Assembly (NCBI RefSeq): GCF_001427025.1
Contig: NZ_LMGA01000001.1
Coordinates: forward strand, 188,138 to 220,579
DNA: 32,442 nt
Origin: Mesorhizobium sp. Root554
GTDB lineage: Bacteria; Pseudomonadota; Alphaproteobacteria; Rhizobiales; Rhizobiaceae
Direction: 5' to 3'
Every line of letters starts with the position of its first letter. The stretch's first letter is position 1. The notes beneath the pieces were generated by a model. It was not told where the DNA came from, searched no databases, and worked only from the letters and a program-made list of their open reading frames with translations. The position numbers and the translations under genes are program-made. Positions 16,381-25,376 of the stretch are shown here, in pieces.

Positions 16381-16409
16381 CTTATAGTGCAGCTTTTCCG
16401 ACGCGTCAA
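16381..16409 (-). promoter_or_regulatory. rpsT promoter
   Basis: On the minus strand TTGACG (16404-16409), a 17-base spacer and TATAAG (16381-16386) make the best sigma-70 promoter in the window. Transcription would give a leader of about 90 bases before rpsT. Confidence 0.75.
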
Positions 16410-16443
16410 CGCCGCGCCGCGTTCTTTTTGGTTGACCGGCCGC

Positions 16444-17217
16444 TTAGCGGTTACGGAAATTCGGCGGCCTTTTTTCGACGAAGGCGGTCATGCCTTCCTT
16501 CTGGTCTTCCAGCGCGAACATCGAGTGGAAAAGCCGCTTCTCGAACCGCAGGCCCTCGGCCAGCGTTGTCTCGTAGGCGCGGTTCACCGCCTCCTTGTTC
16601 ATGATCACGGACGGCAGCGAGAAAGCAGCGATCCTGGCCGCGGCCTTCAACGCCTCGTCCAGAAGCTCGGCGGCCGGAACGATCCGCGACACCAGGCCAG
16701 ACCGTTCGGCCTCGGCGGCGTCCATCATGCGGCCGGTAAGGCACATATCCATGGCCTTGGACTTGCCGACGAAGCGGGTCAGCCGCTGCGACCCGCCCAT
16801 GCCGGGCATGACGCCGAGCGTGATTTCCGGCTGGCCGAATTTGGCGGTGTCGGCGGCGATGATGAAATCGCACATCATGGCCAGTTCGCAACCGCCGCCC
16901 AGCGCGTATCCCGCAACCGCGGCGATGATCGGCTTGCGGGCGCGGGTCAGTTCCTCCCAGCCGACGAAGAAGTCTTCCAGGTAAACATCGACATAGCCCT
17001 TGGCCTGCATCTCCTTGATGTCGGCGCCGGCAGCGAAAGCCTTTTCGGACCCGGTGATGACCATCGCGCCGATGGCCGCATCGGCCTCGAACGACTGGAC
17101 CGCCCTGACGATTTCCGCCTGGATTTGCGAATTCAGCGCATTCAACGCCTTGGGGCGGTTCAGCGTTATCAGGCCGACCTTGCCGCGCGTTTCGGCGATG
17201 ATGGTTTCGTAGTCCAT
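16444..17217 (-). CDS. enoyl-CoA hydratase
   Basis: This crotonase-family enzyme adds water across trans-2-enoyl-CoA in fatty acid beta-oxidation. The 257-residue protein has the CoA/oxyanion segments [11 protein letters not shown] (60-70) and [16 protein letters not shown] (102-117), with catalytic Glu111 and Glu131 (FGQPEITLG). Both glutamates of true hydratases are present, which favours hydratase over isomerase or other crotonase activities. The length matches mitochondrial-type short-chain hydratases. It lies 78 bases after mutM on the same strand and may be in one transcript with it. Confidence 0.93.
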   Translation of the reverse strand: MDYETIIAETRGKVGLITLNRPKALNALNSQIQAEIVRAVQSFEADAAIGAMVITGSEKAFAAGADIKEMQAKGYVDVYLEDFFVGWEELTRARKPIIAAVAGYALGGGCELAMMCDFIIAADTAKFGQPEITLGVMPGMGGSQRLTRFVGKSKAMDMCLTGRMMDAAEAERSGLVSRIVPAAELLDEALKAAARIAAFSLPSVIMNKEAVNRAYETTLAEGLRFEKRLFHSMFALEDQKEGMTAFVEKRPPNFRNR

Positions 17218-17295
17218 GTCCTGCTCCTCTCGCTTCTCCCAGCGCTGTAGCGAGAGCTTCCGGCGGATACAAGTATTCCGTGTAACCGAGGTGAT

Positions 17296-18186
17296 TTAAT
17301 ACTGGCAGGTCGGGCAATAGAAGGTCGAGCGACCGCTTTGCACGATGCGCTTTATGGCGCCGCCGCAGCCCGGTCTCGGGCACGGCTCGCCCTCACGGTC
17401 GTAGACGGCGAAGGAGTGCTGAAAGTAGCCGAGCGAGCCGTCCGCCTGCCTGTAGTCGCGCAGCGATGAGCCGCCTGCGGCGATTGCATCGGCGATGACG
17501 GCGCGGATCGCTCCGGCAAGACCTTCGGCATGCGCGCGCGCTCTTTTGGTCGGTCCGGCGATGGTGCCGGCCCGGCGCAGCGGCGAAAGCCCCGCCCGCC
17601 ACAACGCCTCCGACACATAGATGTTGCCGAGGCCGGCGATCAGCGTCTGGTCGAGAAGGGCGGCCTTGAGCGGCGCTTTCCTGCCTTCCAGAAGGCCGGC
17701 GAGAAGAGGGCCGTCCAGCGCGTTGCCCGTGGGCTCGATTCCCAGGCTTGCCAGCATCGGGTGCTCGTCCGGCGCGCCCTCGGCGAAAAGCATGAAGCCG
17801 AACCGGCGCGGATCGTTGAAGACGATGCGTGCCGCGGGTCCTGCCGCCGGCTCGAGTTCGAAGACGACATGGTCATGCGCGCCGGCGGCCGTGCGTTGGT
17901 GATGAAAGTCGCCGGGTGTTTCGCTGGCGTTCGCCGTCTCGATGCGGAACGAGCCCGACATGCCGAGATGGCAGATCAGCACCGGCCCGCCTTCAAGATG
18001 CATGGTCAGATATTTGGCGCGGCGGCCCAGCGACAGAATTTTCCGGCCGGCGAGGCGGGTGGCGAAATTTTCCGGTAGCGGAAAGCGCAGATCCGGACGG
18101 CGGGCCTCGACGCGGACGATGCGGGCGCCTTCCATCACCGGCTGCAGACCGCGCCGGACGGTCTCGACCTCCGGCAGTTCAGGCAT
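17296..18186 (-). CDS. mutM: formamidopyrimidine-DNA glycosylase
   Basis: MutM removes 8-oxoguanine and formamidopyrimidines from DNA and cuts the abasic site. The 296-residue protein starts [14 protein letters not shown], giving the catalytic proline at 2 and glutamate at 3. Lys58 is in GRRAKYL, and [10 protein letters not shown] and the NDPRRFGF motif follow. The C-terminal zinc finger is intact with spacing C-x4-C-x16-C-x2-C, ending CPTCQY. The ATG at 18186 is fixed by the conserved N-terminus, since the proline after Met is the nucleophile. The first eight bases overlap the end of deoB, so translation is probably coupled. Confidence 0.97.
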   Translation of the reverse strand: MPELPEVETVRRGLQPVMEGARIVRVEARRPDLRFPLPENFATRLAGRKILSLGRRAKYLTMHLEGGPVLICHLGMSGSFRIETANASETPGDFHHQRTAAGAHDHVVFELEPAAGPAARIVFNDPRRFGFMLFAEGAPDEHPMLASLGIEPTGNALDGPLLAGLLEGRKAPLKAALLDQTLIAGLGNIYVSEALWRAGLSPLRRAGTIAGPTKRARAHAEGLAGAIRAVIADAIAAGGSSLRDYRQADGSLGYFQHSFAVYDREGEPCPRPGCGGAIKRIVQSGRSTFYCPTCQY

Positions 18187-19414
18187 CGCCGCCGATCGCG
18201 GCGTAGAAGGATTTGCCGTATTTTCCGGGCGCGATTCCGAGATGCTCCGCGATTGTTTCGCCGAGATCGGAGAAGGTCTCCCGCAAACCGATATCGCCGC
18301 CCTTGAGGCCGGGCGCAAAGCCGATCACCGGTATGCGCTCACGCGTGTGGTCGGTGCCCTTCCAGGTCGGATCGTTGCCATGATCGGCGGTCAGGAAGAA
18401 CAGGTCGCCGGACTTCAGTTTGGCCAGCGCTTCGGGGATACGCGCATCGAACGCCTCGAGCGCGGCGGCATAGCCGGGCACGTCGCGGCGATGGCCGAAG
18501 TCCGTGTCGAAATCGACGAAGTTGGCGAACACGAAGTCGCCGTTGCGGGCATCGTCCATCGCGCCCAGCGCCTTGTCGAACATGGCCATGTTTCCCGGCC
18601 CCTTGCGCACTTCGGAAATGCCCCGGTGCGCGAAGATGTCGCCGATCTTGCCGATAGCGATGACGCGGCGCCCATTCTCGACCAGCCGGTCGAGCAAGGT
18701 CGGCTCGGGCGGCGGAACCGAAAAGTCCTTGCGGTTGGGCGTCCGCTGGAATTCGCCCGGATGTTCGCCGAGGAAGGGTCTGGCGATCACGCGGCCGATG
18801 TTGAGGGGGTCGACCAGCCGCCGCACCACCTTGCAGAAGTCGTAAAGCCGCTCCAGCCCGAAATGCGTCTCGTGCGCCGCGATCTGCATGACGGAATCGA
18901 CGGAGGTGTAGCAGATGGGCATTCCCGTCCGGATATGCTCTTCGCCATAGTCCTCGATGACGCCGGTGCCGGTGGCGTGGCGGTTGGCAAGAATGCCGGG
19001 CACCTTGCCCTCGCGGATCATCGCTTCCGTCAGGTCGGCGGGAAAAGCGGGGATCGTCTCGGGGAAATACCCCCAGTTGAACAGCACCGGCAGGCCGGCG
19101 ATTTCCCAGTGGCCGGACGGCGTATCCTTGCCGTTGGATATTTCCTGCGCCGCGCCGCGGATGGAGGAGGGAAGGGCGGTTCCACCGTCGAAGTCGAAGC
19201 CGGTAGCGATCCTGGCGGCCTCGCCCAGGCCCAGCGCTGCCATGTTGGGAAGCTTCAGCGGTCCCTGGCGCAGGCCATCGCGGTCGCCGCGACCAGCAGC
19301 GCATGCCTCGGCGATGTGCCCGAATGTGTTGGAACCCGTGTCGCCGTAGCGGTCGGCGTCGCCCGCGCCGCCAATTCCGAACGAGTCGAGAACGAAAACG
19401 AACGCACGCGCCAT
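18179..19414 (-). CDS. deoB: phosphopentomutase
   Basis: DeoB interconverts (deoxy)ribose 1-phosphate and 5-phosphate in nucleoside breakdown. The 411-residue protein belongs to the alkaline phosphatase-like metalloenzymes. It has the N-terminal metal site [23 protein letters not shown] in pieces (residues about 7-29), the phospho-threonine loop [13 protein letters not shown], and the C-terminal metal motif [11 protein letters not shown] followed by [10 protein letters not shown]. The ATG at 19414 suits the family N-terminus ([13 protein letters not shown]). No other deo genes are nearby; mutM overlaps its end. Confidence 0.96.
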   Translation of the reverse strand: MARAFVFVLDSFGIGGAGDADRYGDTGSNTFGHIAEACAAGRGDRDGLRQGPLKLPNMAALGLGEAARIATGFDFDGGTALPSSIRGAAQEISNGKDTPSGHWEIAGLPVLFNWGYFPETIPAFPADLTEAMIREGKVPGILANRHATGTGVIEDYGEEHIRTGMPICYTSVDSVMQIAAHETHFGLERLYDFCKVVRRLVDPLNIGRVIARPFLGEHPGEFQRTPNRKDFSVPPPEPTLLDRLVENGRRVIAIGKIGDIFAHRGISEVRKGPGNMAMFDKALGAMDDARNGDFVFANFVDFDTDFGHRRDVPGYAAALEAFDARIPEALAKLKSGDLFFLTADHGNDPTWKGTDHTRERIPVIGFAPGLKGGDIGLRETFSDLGETIAEHLGIAPGKYGKSFYAAIGGDA

Positions 19415-19441
19415 GGATGGTCCAGTCCCTGTTAAGGCCCA

Positions 19442-19470
19442 GACATAGGATTGCACGTCAGACTTGGCAA
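19442..19470 (-). promoter_or_regulatory. candidate deoB promoter
   Basis: On the minus strand TTGCCA (19465-19470), a 17-base spacer and TATGTC (19442-19447) precede deoB by about 30 bases. Confidence 0.4.
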
Positions 19471-19569
19471 ACCATTTCCGGCCTGAACCGACGGCAGGGA
19501 AGGGAACTGCGGGATCGATCCCGACGAGGCCGCCTGTCCCGCGCCACCATCAGGAAAGGCGCGGCTGCG

Positions 19570-20211
19570 TCAGGGGCAATCCGAGCAGGTGATCGTGTTG
19601 GTGACGCGCGGGCGCAGATAATAGGTCTCTTCCATCGGCAGCTTGTCGAAGGCCGCTGTAAGGCCGGCGGCCTTTTTGCCGTCGGCAGCCCAGGTCAGCA
19701 CCGGCCGGTAGTCGAGTTCGGTTTGGACGCGGATCAGGAACGTGTTGGCAATGTTGAGATTGGCCGGAACTGTCGTTTCCGTGTTTTTGGCCACATCCTT
19801 GCTGTAGGCGCCGTTTTGCACCTTCCACGACCATGCGACCTTGGCCTTGGGCGTGGCGTCGTTCGTCATCTGGATCGCGGTGATGACGATCTTCGGGTCG
19901 GTGCGGCCATAAGGCTGCAGCGTCGTATCGCCAATCTTCATGATCGCTTTGAGATCGTTCGTCGACACGTCGAGCTGTTGCGCGACGAGATCCGCCACCA
20001 TGGAACTCAGGCGGTTCACTTTCTTGTTGGTCTCGATGGCCTGCGCCACCTCCATGGTGACGAAATACATCGCCAGAAGAAGCGGAGCGATCAGCGCGAA
20101 TTCCACGGCGGCGATGCCGCGGCGGTCGCTGCAAAAACGCTTTGCCCCGGTCAGCAGCGCGCGAAGCGTCCTGCCGGCCTGCCCGATATGTGCCCCCGCA
20201 CGAAACGACAT
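19570..20211 (-). CDS. TadE/TadG-like pilus assembly protein (first)
   Basis: This 213-residue protein has the hallmark of TadE-like minor pseudopilins. A basic N-terminus is followed by RRGIAAVEFALIAPLLLAMYF (about 30-50), in which the glutamate five residues into the hydrophobic helix is the prepilin peptidase landmark. The rest is predicted extracytoplasmic, with a C-terminal CSDCP cysteine pair. GGAAGG lies eight bases before the ATG. It is the second gene of a minus-strand pair, divergent from the cpa genes, and is probably processed by the CpaA peptidase nearby. Which of TadE, TadF or TadG it equals cannot be settled from the sequence alone. Confidence 0.85.
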   Translation of the reverse strand: MSFRAGAHIGQAGRTLRALLTGAKRFCSDRRGIAAVEFALIAPLLLAMYFVTMEVAQAIETNKKVNRLSSMVADLVAQQLDVSTNDLKAIMKIGDTTLQPYGRTDPKIVITAIQMTNDATPKAKVAWSWKVQNGAYSKDVAKNTETTVPANLNIANTFLIRVQTELDYRPVLTWAADGKKAAGLTAAFDKLPMEETYYLRPRVTNTITCSDCP

Positions 20212-20242
20212 TTATCTACCTTCCACCCCGGTATCGATACGA

Positions 20243-20836
20243 TCAGTTATCGAAGGGCTCGTTCTGCCAGGTCGCCGAAGCGAAATGCAGGGTTGCCCCG
20301 TTTTCGAGATTCGCCATGCTCTTGGCCATGAAATCGGTCATCACCGGCCATTTGTAGAAGACACGCAACATGCTCTTCTGCGTCGATAGTCCGGGTTCGA
20401 ATTTGAAGCCGCCGCTTTCGGCTGCGCCATTGGTAAGCAGGACGATCTTCTTGTTCTGGATGGCGAAGCTGGCGTTCGCCAGCGCTTCGAATGTCGGCTT
20501 GGTCCGCAGGTCGACTTCAAGTCCCGGACAGCCCTTCGCCACCATGATTTCGAGCTTGGCGCAGATCAGGTTCTTGACCTGGGTCGCCGAGGCATCGGCT
20601 GCCTTGATCTGGCCGGTGCGGAACTGCCGCGCGACGCTGTCGGTAGCGTTCGTCATCACTTCCTGCGCGGCAAACGAGATGCAGCATTCGAGGACGGCGA
20701 AGACCAGCAGCGAGAAGGGAATGGCAAGCACCGCGAACTCAATCGCCGTGCTGCCGTCGCGTTCCCGTGCGAAGCGCCTGAACAAGCGTGTCCGCTTTTC
20801 TTTACGCTCGCCCGTTGGGGACGAAAGAATGTCCAT
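20243..20836 (-). CDS. TadE/TadG-like pilus assembly protein (second)
   Basis: The 197-residue protein has a charged N-terminus (KEKRTRLFRRFARERDG) followed by STAIEFAVLAIPFSLLVFAVLE (about 29-50), the TadE-like pseudopilin segment with its conserved Glu. A soluble domain with several cysteines follows. The ATG at 20836 has AGAGG five bases upstream. An in-frame TTG at 20860 is less likely. It is separated by about 30 bases from the other TadE-like gene and is presumably co-transcribed with it. The role is inferred to be minor pilin or pilus assembly in the Tad system. Confidence 0.85.
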   Translation of the reverse strand: MDILSSPTGERKEKRTRLFRRFARERDGSTAIEFAVLAIPFSLLVFAVLECCISFAAQEVMTNATDSVARQFRTGQIKAADASATQVKNLICAKLEIMVAKGCPGLEVDLRTKPTFEALANASFAIQNKKIVLLTNGAAESGGFKFEPGLSTQKSMLRVFYKWPVMTDFMAKSMANLENGATLHFASATWQNEPFDN

Positions 20837-20974
20837 TTTGCCTCTGCCCGATTGTCGCAAGGTATCTGGAATGACCCTATACGAAACCTGTTGAGGCCCG
20901 GTTTGGATGATTGTTAGATTTGGACGCGTGCGCTTTACCGATGGTTTACCAACCGGTTTTCCGCGTCGTTCCGA

Positions 20975-21394
20975 TCACTGGCCGGCGTTCATTTCCGCTT
21001 CGGACTGCTTCTCGGCGTCGGATTTATACGAGCTTTCGCAATAGGGCGCGCAGGACATTGTCTGCACCTGCGAGCGACGGTAGATGCGCACGGTCGATGC
21101 GTTTTCGCGCACCACCGTCACCTGTTCGTCGATGATCGGGCTGCCTTCGCGATCCAGGACGACCAGATTGGTCACGCCGAAGCCCTTGCCGGTCAAAACG
21201 ATGGTGGAAGCGTCCTGCACCGACGCGTCGGCGATCAGCGGATTGCCGACCACGATGGTGTCGGCGGCGCGCGTCAGCTTCAGGATCTTGGCCTGGTTCA
21301 TGGTGACTTCGATGCCGGCGCCGCCTTGTGCCGGCAGCACATAGGCCGTGGCGGCAAGTACGGCAGCTAGCAGGAGCGGTCTCGACACGGCCAT
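20975..21394 (-). CDS. exported protein with stand-alone CpaC N-terminal (pilus assembly) domain
   Basis: The 139-residue protein has a signal peptide (MAVSRPLLLAAVLAATAYVL, ending about residue 25). One domain follows, like the N-terminal domain of the CpaC secretin: compare ILKLTRAADTIVVGNPLIAD here with VVIDLPSDAYDILVANPAVAD in CpaC. The C-terminal tail is charged and holds two cysteines (CAPYC). It lacks any secretin domain. The ATG at 21394 is best, with GGAG six bases before it; ATGs at 21400 and 21424 are alternatives. It faces away from cpaA, sharing its promoter region. A periplasmic partner of the secretin is a reasonable guess but is not shown. Confidence 0.85.
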   Translation of the reverse strand: MAVSRPLLLAAVLAATAYVLPAQGGAGIEVTMNQAKILKLTRAADTIVVGNPLIADASVQDASTIVLTGKGFGVTNLVVLDREGSPIIDEQVTVVRENASTVRIYRRSQVQTMSCAPYCESSYKSDAEKQSEAEMNAGQ

Positions 21395-21445
21395 CTTCAT
21401 CTCCGGGACAGGCAGAGTGTTCAACGGAATATGAACGGGATTGGT

Positions 21446-21460
21446 GAACCAACGGTTAAG
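21446..21460 (-). promoter_or_regulatory. CtrA-like box between the CpaC-N-domain gene and cpaA
   Basis: On the minus strand TTAA, seven bases and TTCA resemble the CtrA consensus TTAA-N7-TTAA with one change. It lies in the divergent gap upstream of cpaA and the minus-strand exported protein. Confidence 0.35.
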
Positions 21461-21577
21461 CCAGCCGGCTGTCGCGCTGCGATCTTAAGAAATAGACGCA
21501 AAACCACGGGTTCGGCTCACCGATCCTTAACGGGTCTCTTTTATCATATGCTGGTTTTCGAACCGTGCGTGAAACCG

Positions 21578-22096
21578 ATGATCGAAGCTCTGATATTTGT
21601 CGTCTTTCCGTTCTGCATGTTGTTTGCAGCCATTTCCGACATGCTGTCGATGACGATCGCCAACCGGGTATCCCTGCTTTTGGCAGGCGTCTTCCTGGCC
21701 GTGGCGCCGCTGACGGGCATGGATTGGGCGACCTATGGCTGGCATATCGCAGCCGGCGCGCTGGTCCTGACGGTTACCTTCGGCCTGTTCGCGCTGGGCG
21801 GCATGGGCGGCGGCGACGCCAAATTGCTGGCCGCCACATCCTTGTGGATGGGTTTCGGGATGCCGCTCATCCAGTATCTGGTCATTTCGGCTTTCGTCGG
21901 CGGTCTCCTGACCCTGGCCATCATCTTGTATCGCAACTCGGATCTGATGATCATGACCCGCAACAACCGGTTCCTGAGCAATTTCGCCGACGAATCGGTC
22001 GGCGTGCCGTATGGCATCGCCCTTGGCGTCGGCGGGCTGATTGCCTTTCCCGACAGCCCTCTCATGATCTGGGCGCTCGGCCGCCTGGCCGGTTAA
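21578..22096 (+). CDS. cpaA: prepilin peptidase CpaA/TadV
   Basis: CpaA is the inner membrane aspartic protease that cleaves Flp prepilin and TadE/TadF pseudopilins. The 172-residue protein is mostly hydrophobic, with about five to six membrane helices. It has the two catalytic aspartates, one in FAAISDMLSM (residue about 20) and one in the GMGGGDAKLLA motif (near 80). The ATG at 21578 fits the family N-terminus (MIEALIFVVFPF), but no strong ribosome binding site is visible. An ATG at 21548 is an alternative. It is the first gene of the plus-strand cpa/tad cluster, followed after 176 bases by cpaB. Confidence 0.92.
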   Translation: MIEALIFVVFPFCMLFAAISDMLSMTIANRVSLLLAGVFLAVAPLTGMDWATYGWHIAAGALVLTVTFGLFALGGMGGGDAKLLAATSLWMGFGMPLIQYLVISAFVGGLLTLAIILYRNSDLMIMTRNNRFLSNFADESVGVPYGIALGVGGLIAFPDSPLMIWALGRLAG

Positions 22097-22272
22097 GGAC
22101 CAACCTCAGCCTTCGTTTCGGCTTTGCGCCAGGTGCGACCCGGCGGTTAACTCTTTCCAATTTGAATAAACGTTAAATTAAGCATGATCGTAAGCAGAGC
22201 ATTAACCCTAATTTGACGATTGCCGCTGCACAGTCCGGGCTGGCTAGGCGTTTGCCAAATGGGGTTTGAGAT
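22097..22272 (+). promoter_or_regulatory. cpaB upstream region with two CtrA-like boxes
   Basis: This AT-richer 176-base gap contains TTGA-N7-TTAA at 22162-22176 and TTAA-N7-TTGA at 22202-22216. Each is one base from the CtrA consensus, and they lie 40 bases apart. No confident -35/-10 pair and no small pilin gene are visible. It probably holds the promoter of the cpaB to tadC transcript. Confidence 0.4.
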
Positions 22273-23085
22273 ATGCCGGCGTCCCGATTGATCATTTTAG
22301 GCGTAGCCTTCGCAGCTGCCGGCGGCGCCGGCTATGTCGCGAAGAACATGGTGGTTCCCGCGCCCACCGAGGTGGCGACCGAAGGCCCCAAGGCGCCGTC
22401 CATCGTCACGCAGGATGTGCTTGCGCTGACAGGCGATGTCGGCATGGGCACGACGCTCGACAGCAATATCGGCTGGCAGGCATGGCCGTCCGACGCGGTC
22501 AACGCCAATTTCATCACCCGCGCCAACGAACCCGAAGCGGTGGAGAAGCTGAAGGACTCCGTTGCGCGGGTCGCCATGTATTCGGGCGAACCGGTGCGCC
22601 GGTCCAAGCTGATCGGCGAGGGACAGAGCTTCATGTCGTCCATCCTGCCTTCCGGCAGCCGGGCGGTCGCCACATCGATCGCCGCGGACACGTCGGCAGG
22701 CGGCTTCATTCTTCCCAACGACTATGTCGATGTCATCATGACCCGCCGCGCTGACGGAGCCAATGGCGGCAGCGGCTTCACCACCGAGACAATCCTCAAG
22801 AATATCCGGGTGCTGGCCATCGACCAGACCATCCAGGAGGACGAGGAAGGCAAGAAGACGCGCGTCGGACAGACCGCCACGCTGGAGCTGACGCCGCAGC
22901 AGGCGGAGATCATTACCGTGGCGCAGCAGATGGCGGACCGGCTGACACTGGCGCTGCGCTCGATCACCGACACGCAGGAAAAGGTCACGGACGAAGCCGA
23001 CTATCTCGTCAGCGGCAACGGACGGAAGGGAACCGTTCGTCTCATCAAGTCGGGCGAGATTTCCGAAGTAGGGGCAAGGAAATGA
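22273..23085 (+). CDS. cpaB: Flp pilus assembly protein CpaB/RcpC
   Basis: CpaB/RcpC is a periplasmic, membrane-anchored protein needed for pilus biogenesis and secretin function. The 270-residue protein has an N-terminal hydrophobic anchor (about 5-25), an SAF-like region (about 45-115) with ARVAMYSGEPVRRSKL, then PSGSRAVATSIAADTSAGG and PNDYVDVI, which are typical of RcpC/CpaB. A C-terminal domain follows with ILKNIRVLAID and ATLELTPQQAE. It overlaps cpaC by four bases (ATGA). Confidence 0.94.
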   Translation: MPASRLIILGVAFAAAGGAGYVAKNMVVPAPTEVATEGPKAPSIVTQDVLALTGDVGMGTTLDSNIGWQAWPSDAVNANFITRANEPEAVEKLKDSVARVAMYSGEPVRRSKLIGEGQSFMSSILPSGSRAVATSIAADTSAGGFILPNDYVDVIMTRRADGANGGSGFTTETILKNIRVLAIDQTIQEDEEGKKTRVGQTATLELTPQQAEIITVAQQMADRLTLALRSITDTQEKVTDEADYLVSGNGRKGTVRLIKSGEISEVGARK

Positions 23086-24614
23086 TCTTAATAGGAAAGC
23101 TTCCGCTGATCGCGGCGACTGCCGTCGGCCTTCTGCTCGCCGGAACCGCGGGACAGGGCGTTGTCGACGCCAGCGCGGCCAGCAGGACACAGGTCAGCGC
23201 ATCCGCCGCCACGCAGCGCGTCAAGGTGGGATTGAACAAATCGGTGGTCATCGACCTGCCGAGCGACGCCTATGACATTCTGGTGGCGAATCCGGCGGTG
23301 GCCGATGCGGTCACCCGCACGTCGCGGCGCATCTATCTCTTCGGCAAGGCGGTCGGCGAAACCAACATCTTCGTCTTCGGCGCCAATGGCGAGCAGATCG
23401 CCAGCCTCGATCTCTCCATCGAGCGCGATGTCGCCGGCCTCCAGGATTATCTGGAACGCTTCATTCCCAATTCGGACATCAAGGTCGAGCTTCTCAACGA
23501 CAACGTCGTCCTGACCGGAACGGTCGAGACGCCGCTCGACGCCAAGCGCGCAGCGGATCTTGCCAACATCTTCGTCACCGGTGGTGAGGCGACCACGGGC
23601 CAGTATTCCCAGACCGCTTCCGGCGGCTCCTCGGACGGCGGCGTCGACATCAACAACCCGGACTCCGAACGCCAGAAGAGCCAGATCGTCAACCTGCTGC
23701 AGATCATCGGCGACGACCAGGTGACGCTGAAGGTGACGGTGGCCGAAGTCAGCCGCTCGGTCATGAAGCAGCTTGGCGTCAACATGATCGGCAGCGGCGA
23801 CAGCAACGGTTTGAGCTGGGGCGCCCTGAGCGAGAATTCCTACGGCCTTGGCAAGCCTTTGTCGGCCTCGACGCTGGCTCTCGGCACCTCTGCCATCGAC
23901 GCCTATGTCAATGCGATGGAGCAGGCGGGCGTCATGAAGACGCTGGCCGAGCCGACGCTGACGGCGGTTTCCGGCGAAAAGGCGACGTTCAAGGTCGGCG
24001 GTGAATACAATCTCATCACCAGCCGCAACGTCGACAAGGATACCGGCCAGGTCGTCTACACCAACGAAAAGATCGAGTACGGCATCGGCCTGGAGTTCCA
24101 GCCCGTGGTGCTGTCTCCCGGGCGCATCAGCCTCAAGGTCCGCACCTCCGTGTCGGAACCCACCACCGAAGGTTCCACGACGCTGGAGGGTGGCTCGAGC
24201 AGGGGCTCAAAGAGCAACGCCTATGGCGTGAACCTGCTCTCGATCCGCAAGCGGCTGGCCGATACAACGGTCGAATTGCCTTCGGGCGGGTCGATGATGA
24301 TCGCCGGTCTCGTCCGTGACGATGTTCGGCAGGCCGTTCAGGGCCTGCCCGGCCTCTCCAAGATTCCGGTACTCGGCACGCTGTTCCGCAGCCGCGACTT
24401 CGTCCGCAATGAAAGCGAACTGGTCATCATCATCACGCCTTACCTGGCACGCCCGGTCGCCCGCAACGACCTCGCCAAGCCGGATGATAATTTCAATCCC
24501 GCCAGCGATGGCGCGGGCATGTTCCTTGGCCGCGTCAACCGCGTCTACGGCACCATGCAGACGGACAAGCCCGCCGGCCGGTATCACGGCGTCGTCGGCT
24601 TCATTTACAAATGA
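23082..24614 (+). CDS. cpaC: outer membrane secretin CpaC/RcpA
   Basis: CpaC forms the outer membrane channel of the Tad pilus. The 510-residue protein has a signal peptide (about 1-34), the pilus assembly N-terminal domain (about 44-115), a BON-like segment (about 118-168, DIKVELLNDNVVLTGTVET in part) and the secretin domain (about 200-460). Typical secretin stretches include KTLAEPTLTAVSGEKATFKVGG and VELPSGGSMMIAGL. It overlaps cpaB by four bases. The end also meets a possible earlier start of cpaD. The length is normal for the family. Confidence 0.96.
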   Translation: MILIGKLPLIAATAVGLLLAGTAGQGVVDASAASRTQVSASAATQRVKVGLNKSVVIDLPSDAYDILVANPAVADAVTRTSRRIYLFGKAVGETNIFVFGANGEQIASLDLSIERDVAGLQDYLERFIPNSDIKVELLNDNVVLTGTVETPLDAKRAADLANIFVTGGEATTGQYSQTASGGSSDGGVDINNPDSERQKSQIVNLLQIIGDDQVTLKVTVAEVSRSVMKQLGVNMIGSGDSNGLSWGALSENSYGLGKPLSASTLALGTSAIDAYVNAMEQAGVMKTLAEPTLTAVSGEKATFKVGGEYNLITSRNVDKDTGQVVYTNEKIEYGIGLEFQPVVLSPGRISLKVRTSVSEPTTEGSTTLEGGSSRGSKSNAYGVNLLSIRKRLADTTVELPSGGSMMIAGLVRDDVRQAVQGLPGLSKIPVLGTLFRSRDFVRNESELVIIITPYLARPVARNDLAKPDDNFNPASDGAGMFLGRVNRVYGTMQTDKPAGRYHGVVGFIYK

Positions 24615-24628
24615 TTGGGGAACGGGAC

Positions 24629-25354
24629 ATGTCTTCGTCGATCTTGAAGGCCGGGGCAGTACGGGCAAACGGCCGGGCGTTCCACAAGCAGGCGCTTCCG
24701 CTCCTGGCCATGACGGCAGCGGTTCTCCTCGCGGGCTGCGCCAACCGCGACAGCATCACGGTCGGCTCCGTGCCGGACGACTATCGCACCAACCATCCGA
24801 TCGTCATCTCGGAGAAATACCAGAAGATCGATCTTCCGGTCGCCGCCGGCGACCGCGGCATGAGCAAGGCTCAGCGCGACACATTGCTTGGCTTCCTCGA
24901 TGGATATGACCGAAGCGCGGCGCCTGTCCTGACGATCATGACGCCTGTCGGCTCGTCGAACGAAGTGGCGGCGCGCGCCGCCGCCCGCGAATTCGCCCGC
25001 ACCGCGATCGCCAATGGCGTCTCCTCCCGGCGGATTTCCAGCGAGAACTACCAGGTCGGTGCGTCGGATACTTCGGCGCCTGTCCGGGTGGCCTTCACCT
25101 CGATCAGGGCGCAGACCGACAAATGCGGACGCTGGCCCGAGGATATCGGTGATACCACCGAGAACAAGCACTACAAGAATTTCGGCTGCTCCTACCAGAA
25201 CAACCTCGCCGCCCAGGTCGCCAATCCGGCCGATCTGATCGGCCCGCGCAAGCGGACAACGATAGACGCCGAAAATCGCGACGCGGTCATCGACGTATAC
25301 CGGGGCCGTGGTGTTTCGGACGAATTCCTGAGCAACTCGGAAGTCGATTACTGA
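24629..25354 (+). CDS. cpaD: Flp pilus assembly lipoprotein CpaD
   Basis: The 241-residue lipoprotein has a type II signal with lipobox LLAGC at about residue 37. A CpaD domain follows with FLDGYDRSAAPVLTIMTP, SRRISSENYQVGA and a late GCSYQNNLAAQVANPADLIGPR signature, which is typical of the CpaD family. It probably acts as the pilotin or partner of the CpaC secretin at the outer membrane. I chose ATG 24629 because GGGGAACGGGAC lies just before it; ATG 24611 overlaps the cpaC stop and is the alternative. Confidence 0.93.
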   Translation: MSSSILKAGAVRANGRAFHKQALPLLAMTAAVLLAGCANRDSITVGSVPDDYRTNHPIVISEKYQKIDLPVAAGDRGMSKAQRDTLLGFLDGYDRSAAPVLTIMTPVGSSNEVAARAAAREFARTAIANGVSSRRISSENYQVGASDTSAPVRVAFTSIRAQTDKCGRWPEDIGDTTENKHYKNFGCSYQNNLAAQVANPADLIGPRKRTTIDAENRDAVIDVYRGRGVSDEFLSNSEVDY

Positions 25355-25376
25355 CCGCGCATCGCAGGGAAAGAGC

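Noticed and set aside
17942..19435. A 497-codon open frame on the plus strand opposite mutM and deoB
   Set aside because: Same reasoning: a shadow frame, while DeoB and MutM show intact active sites.
22097..22272. Small Flp pilin gene between cpaA and cpaB
   Set aside because: No frame gives a short hydrophobic protein with a prepilin cleavage motif; the gap is AT-rich with stops in the plausible frames.
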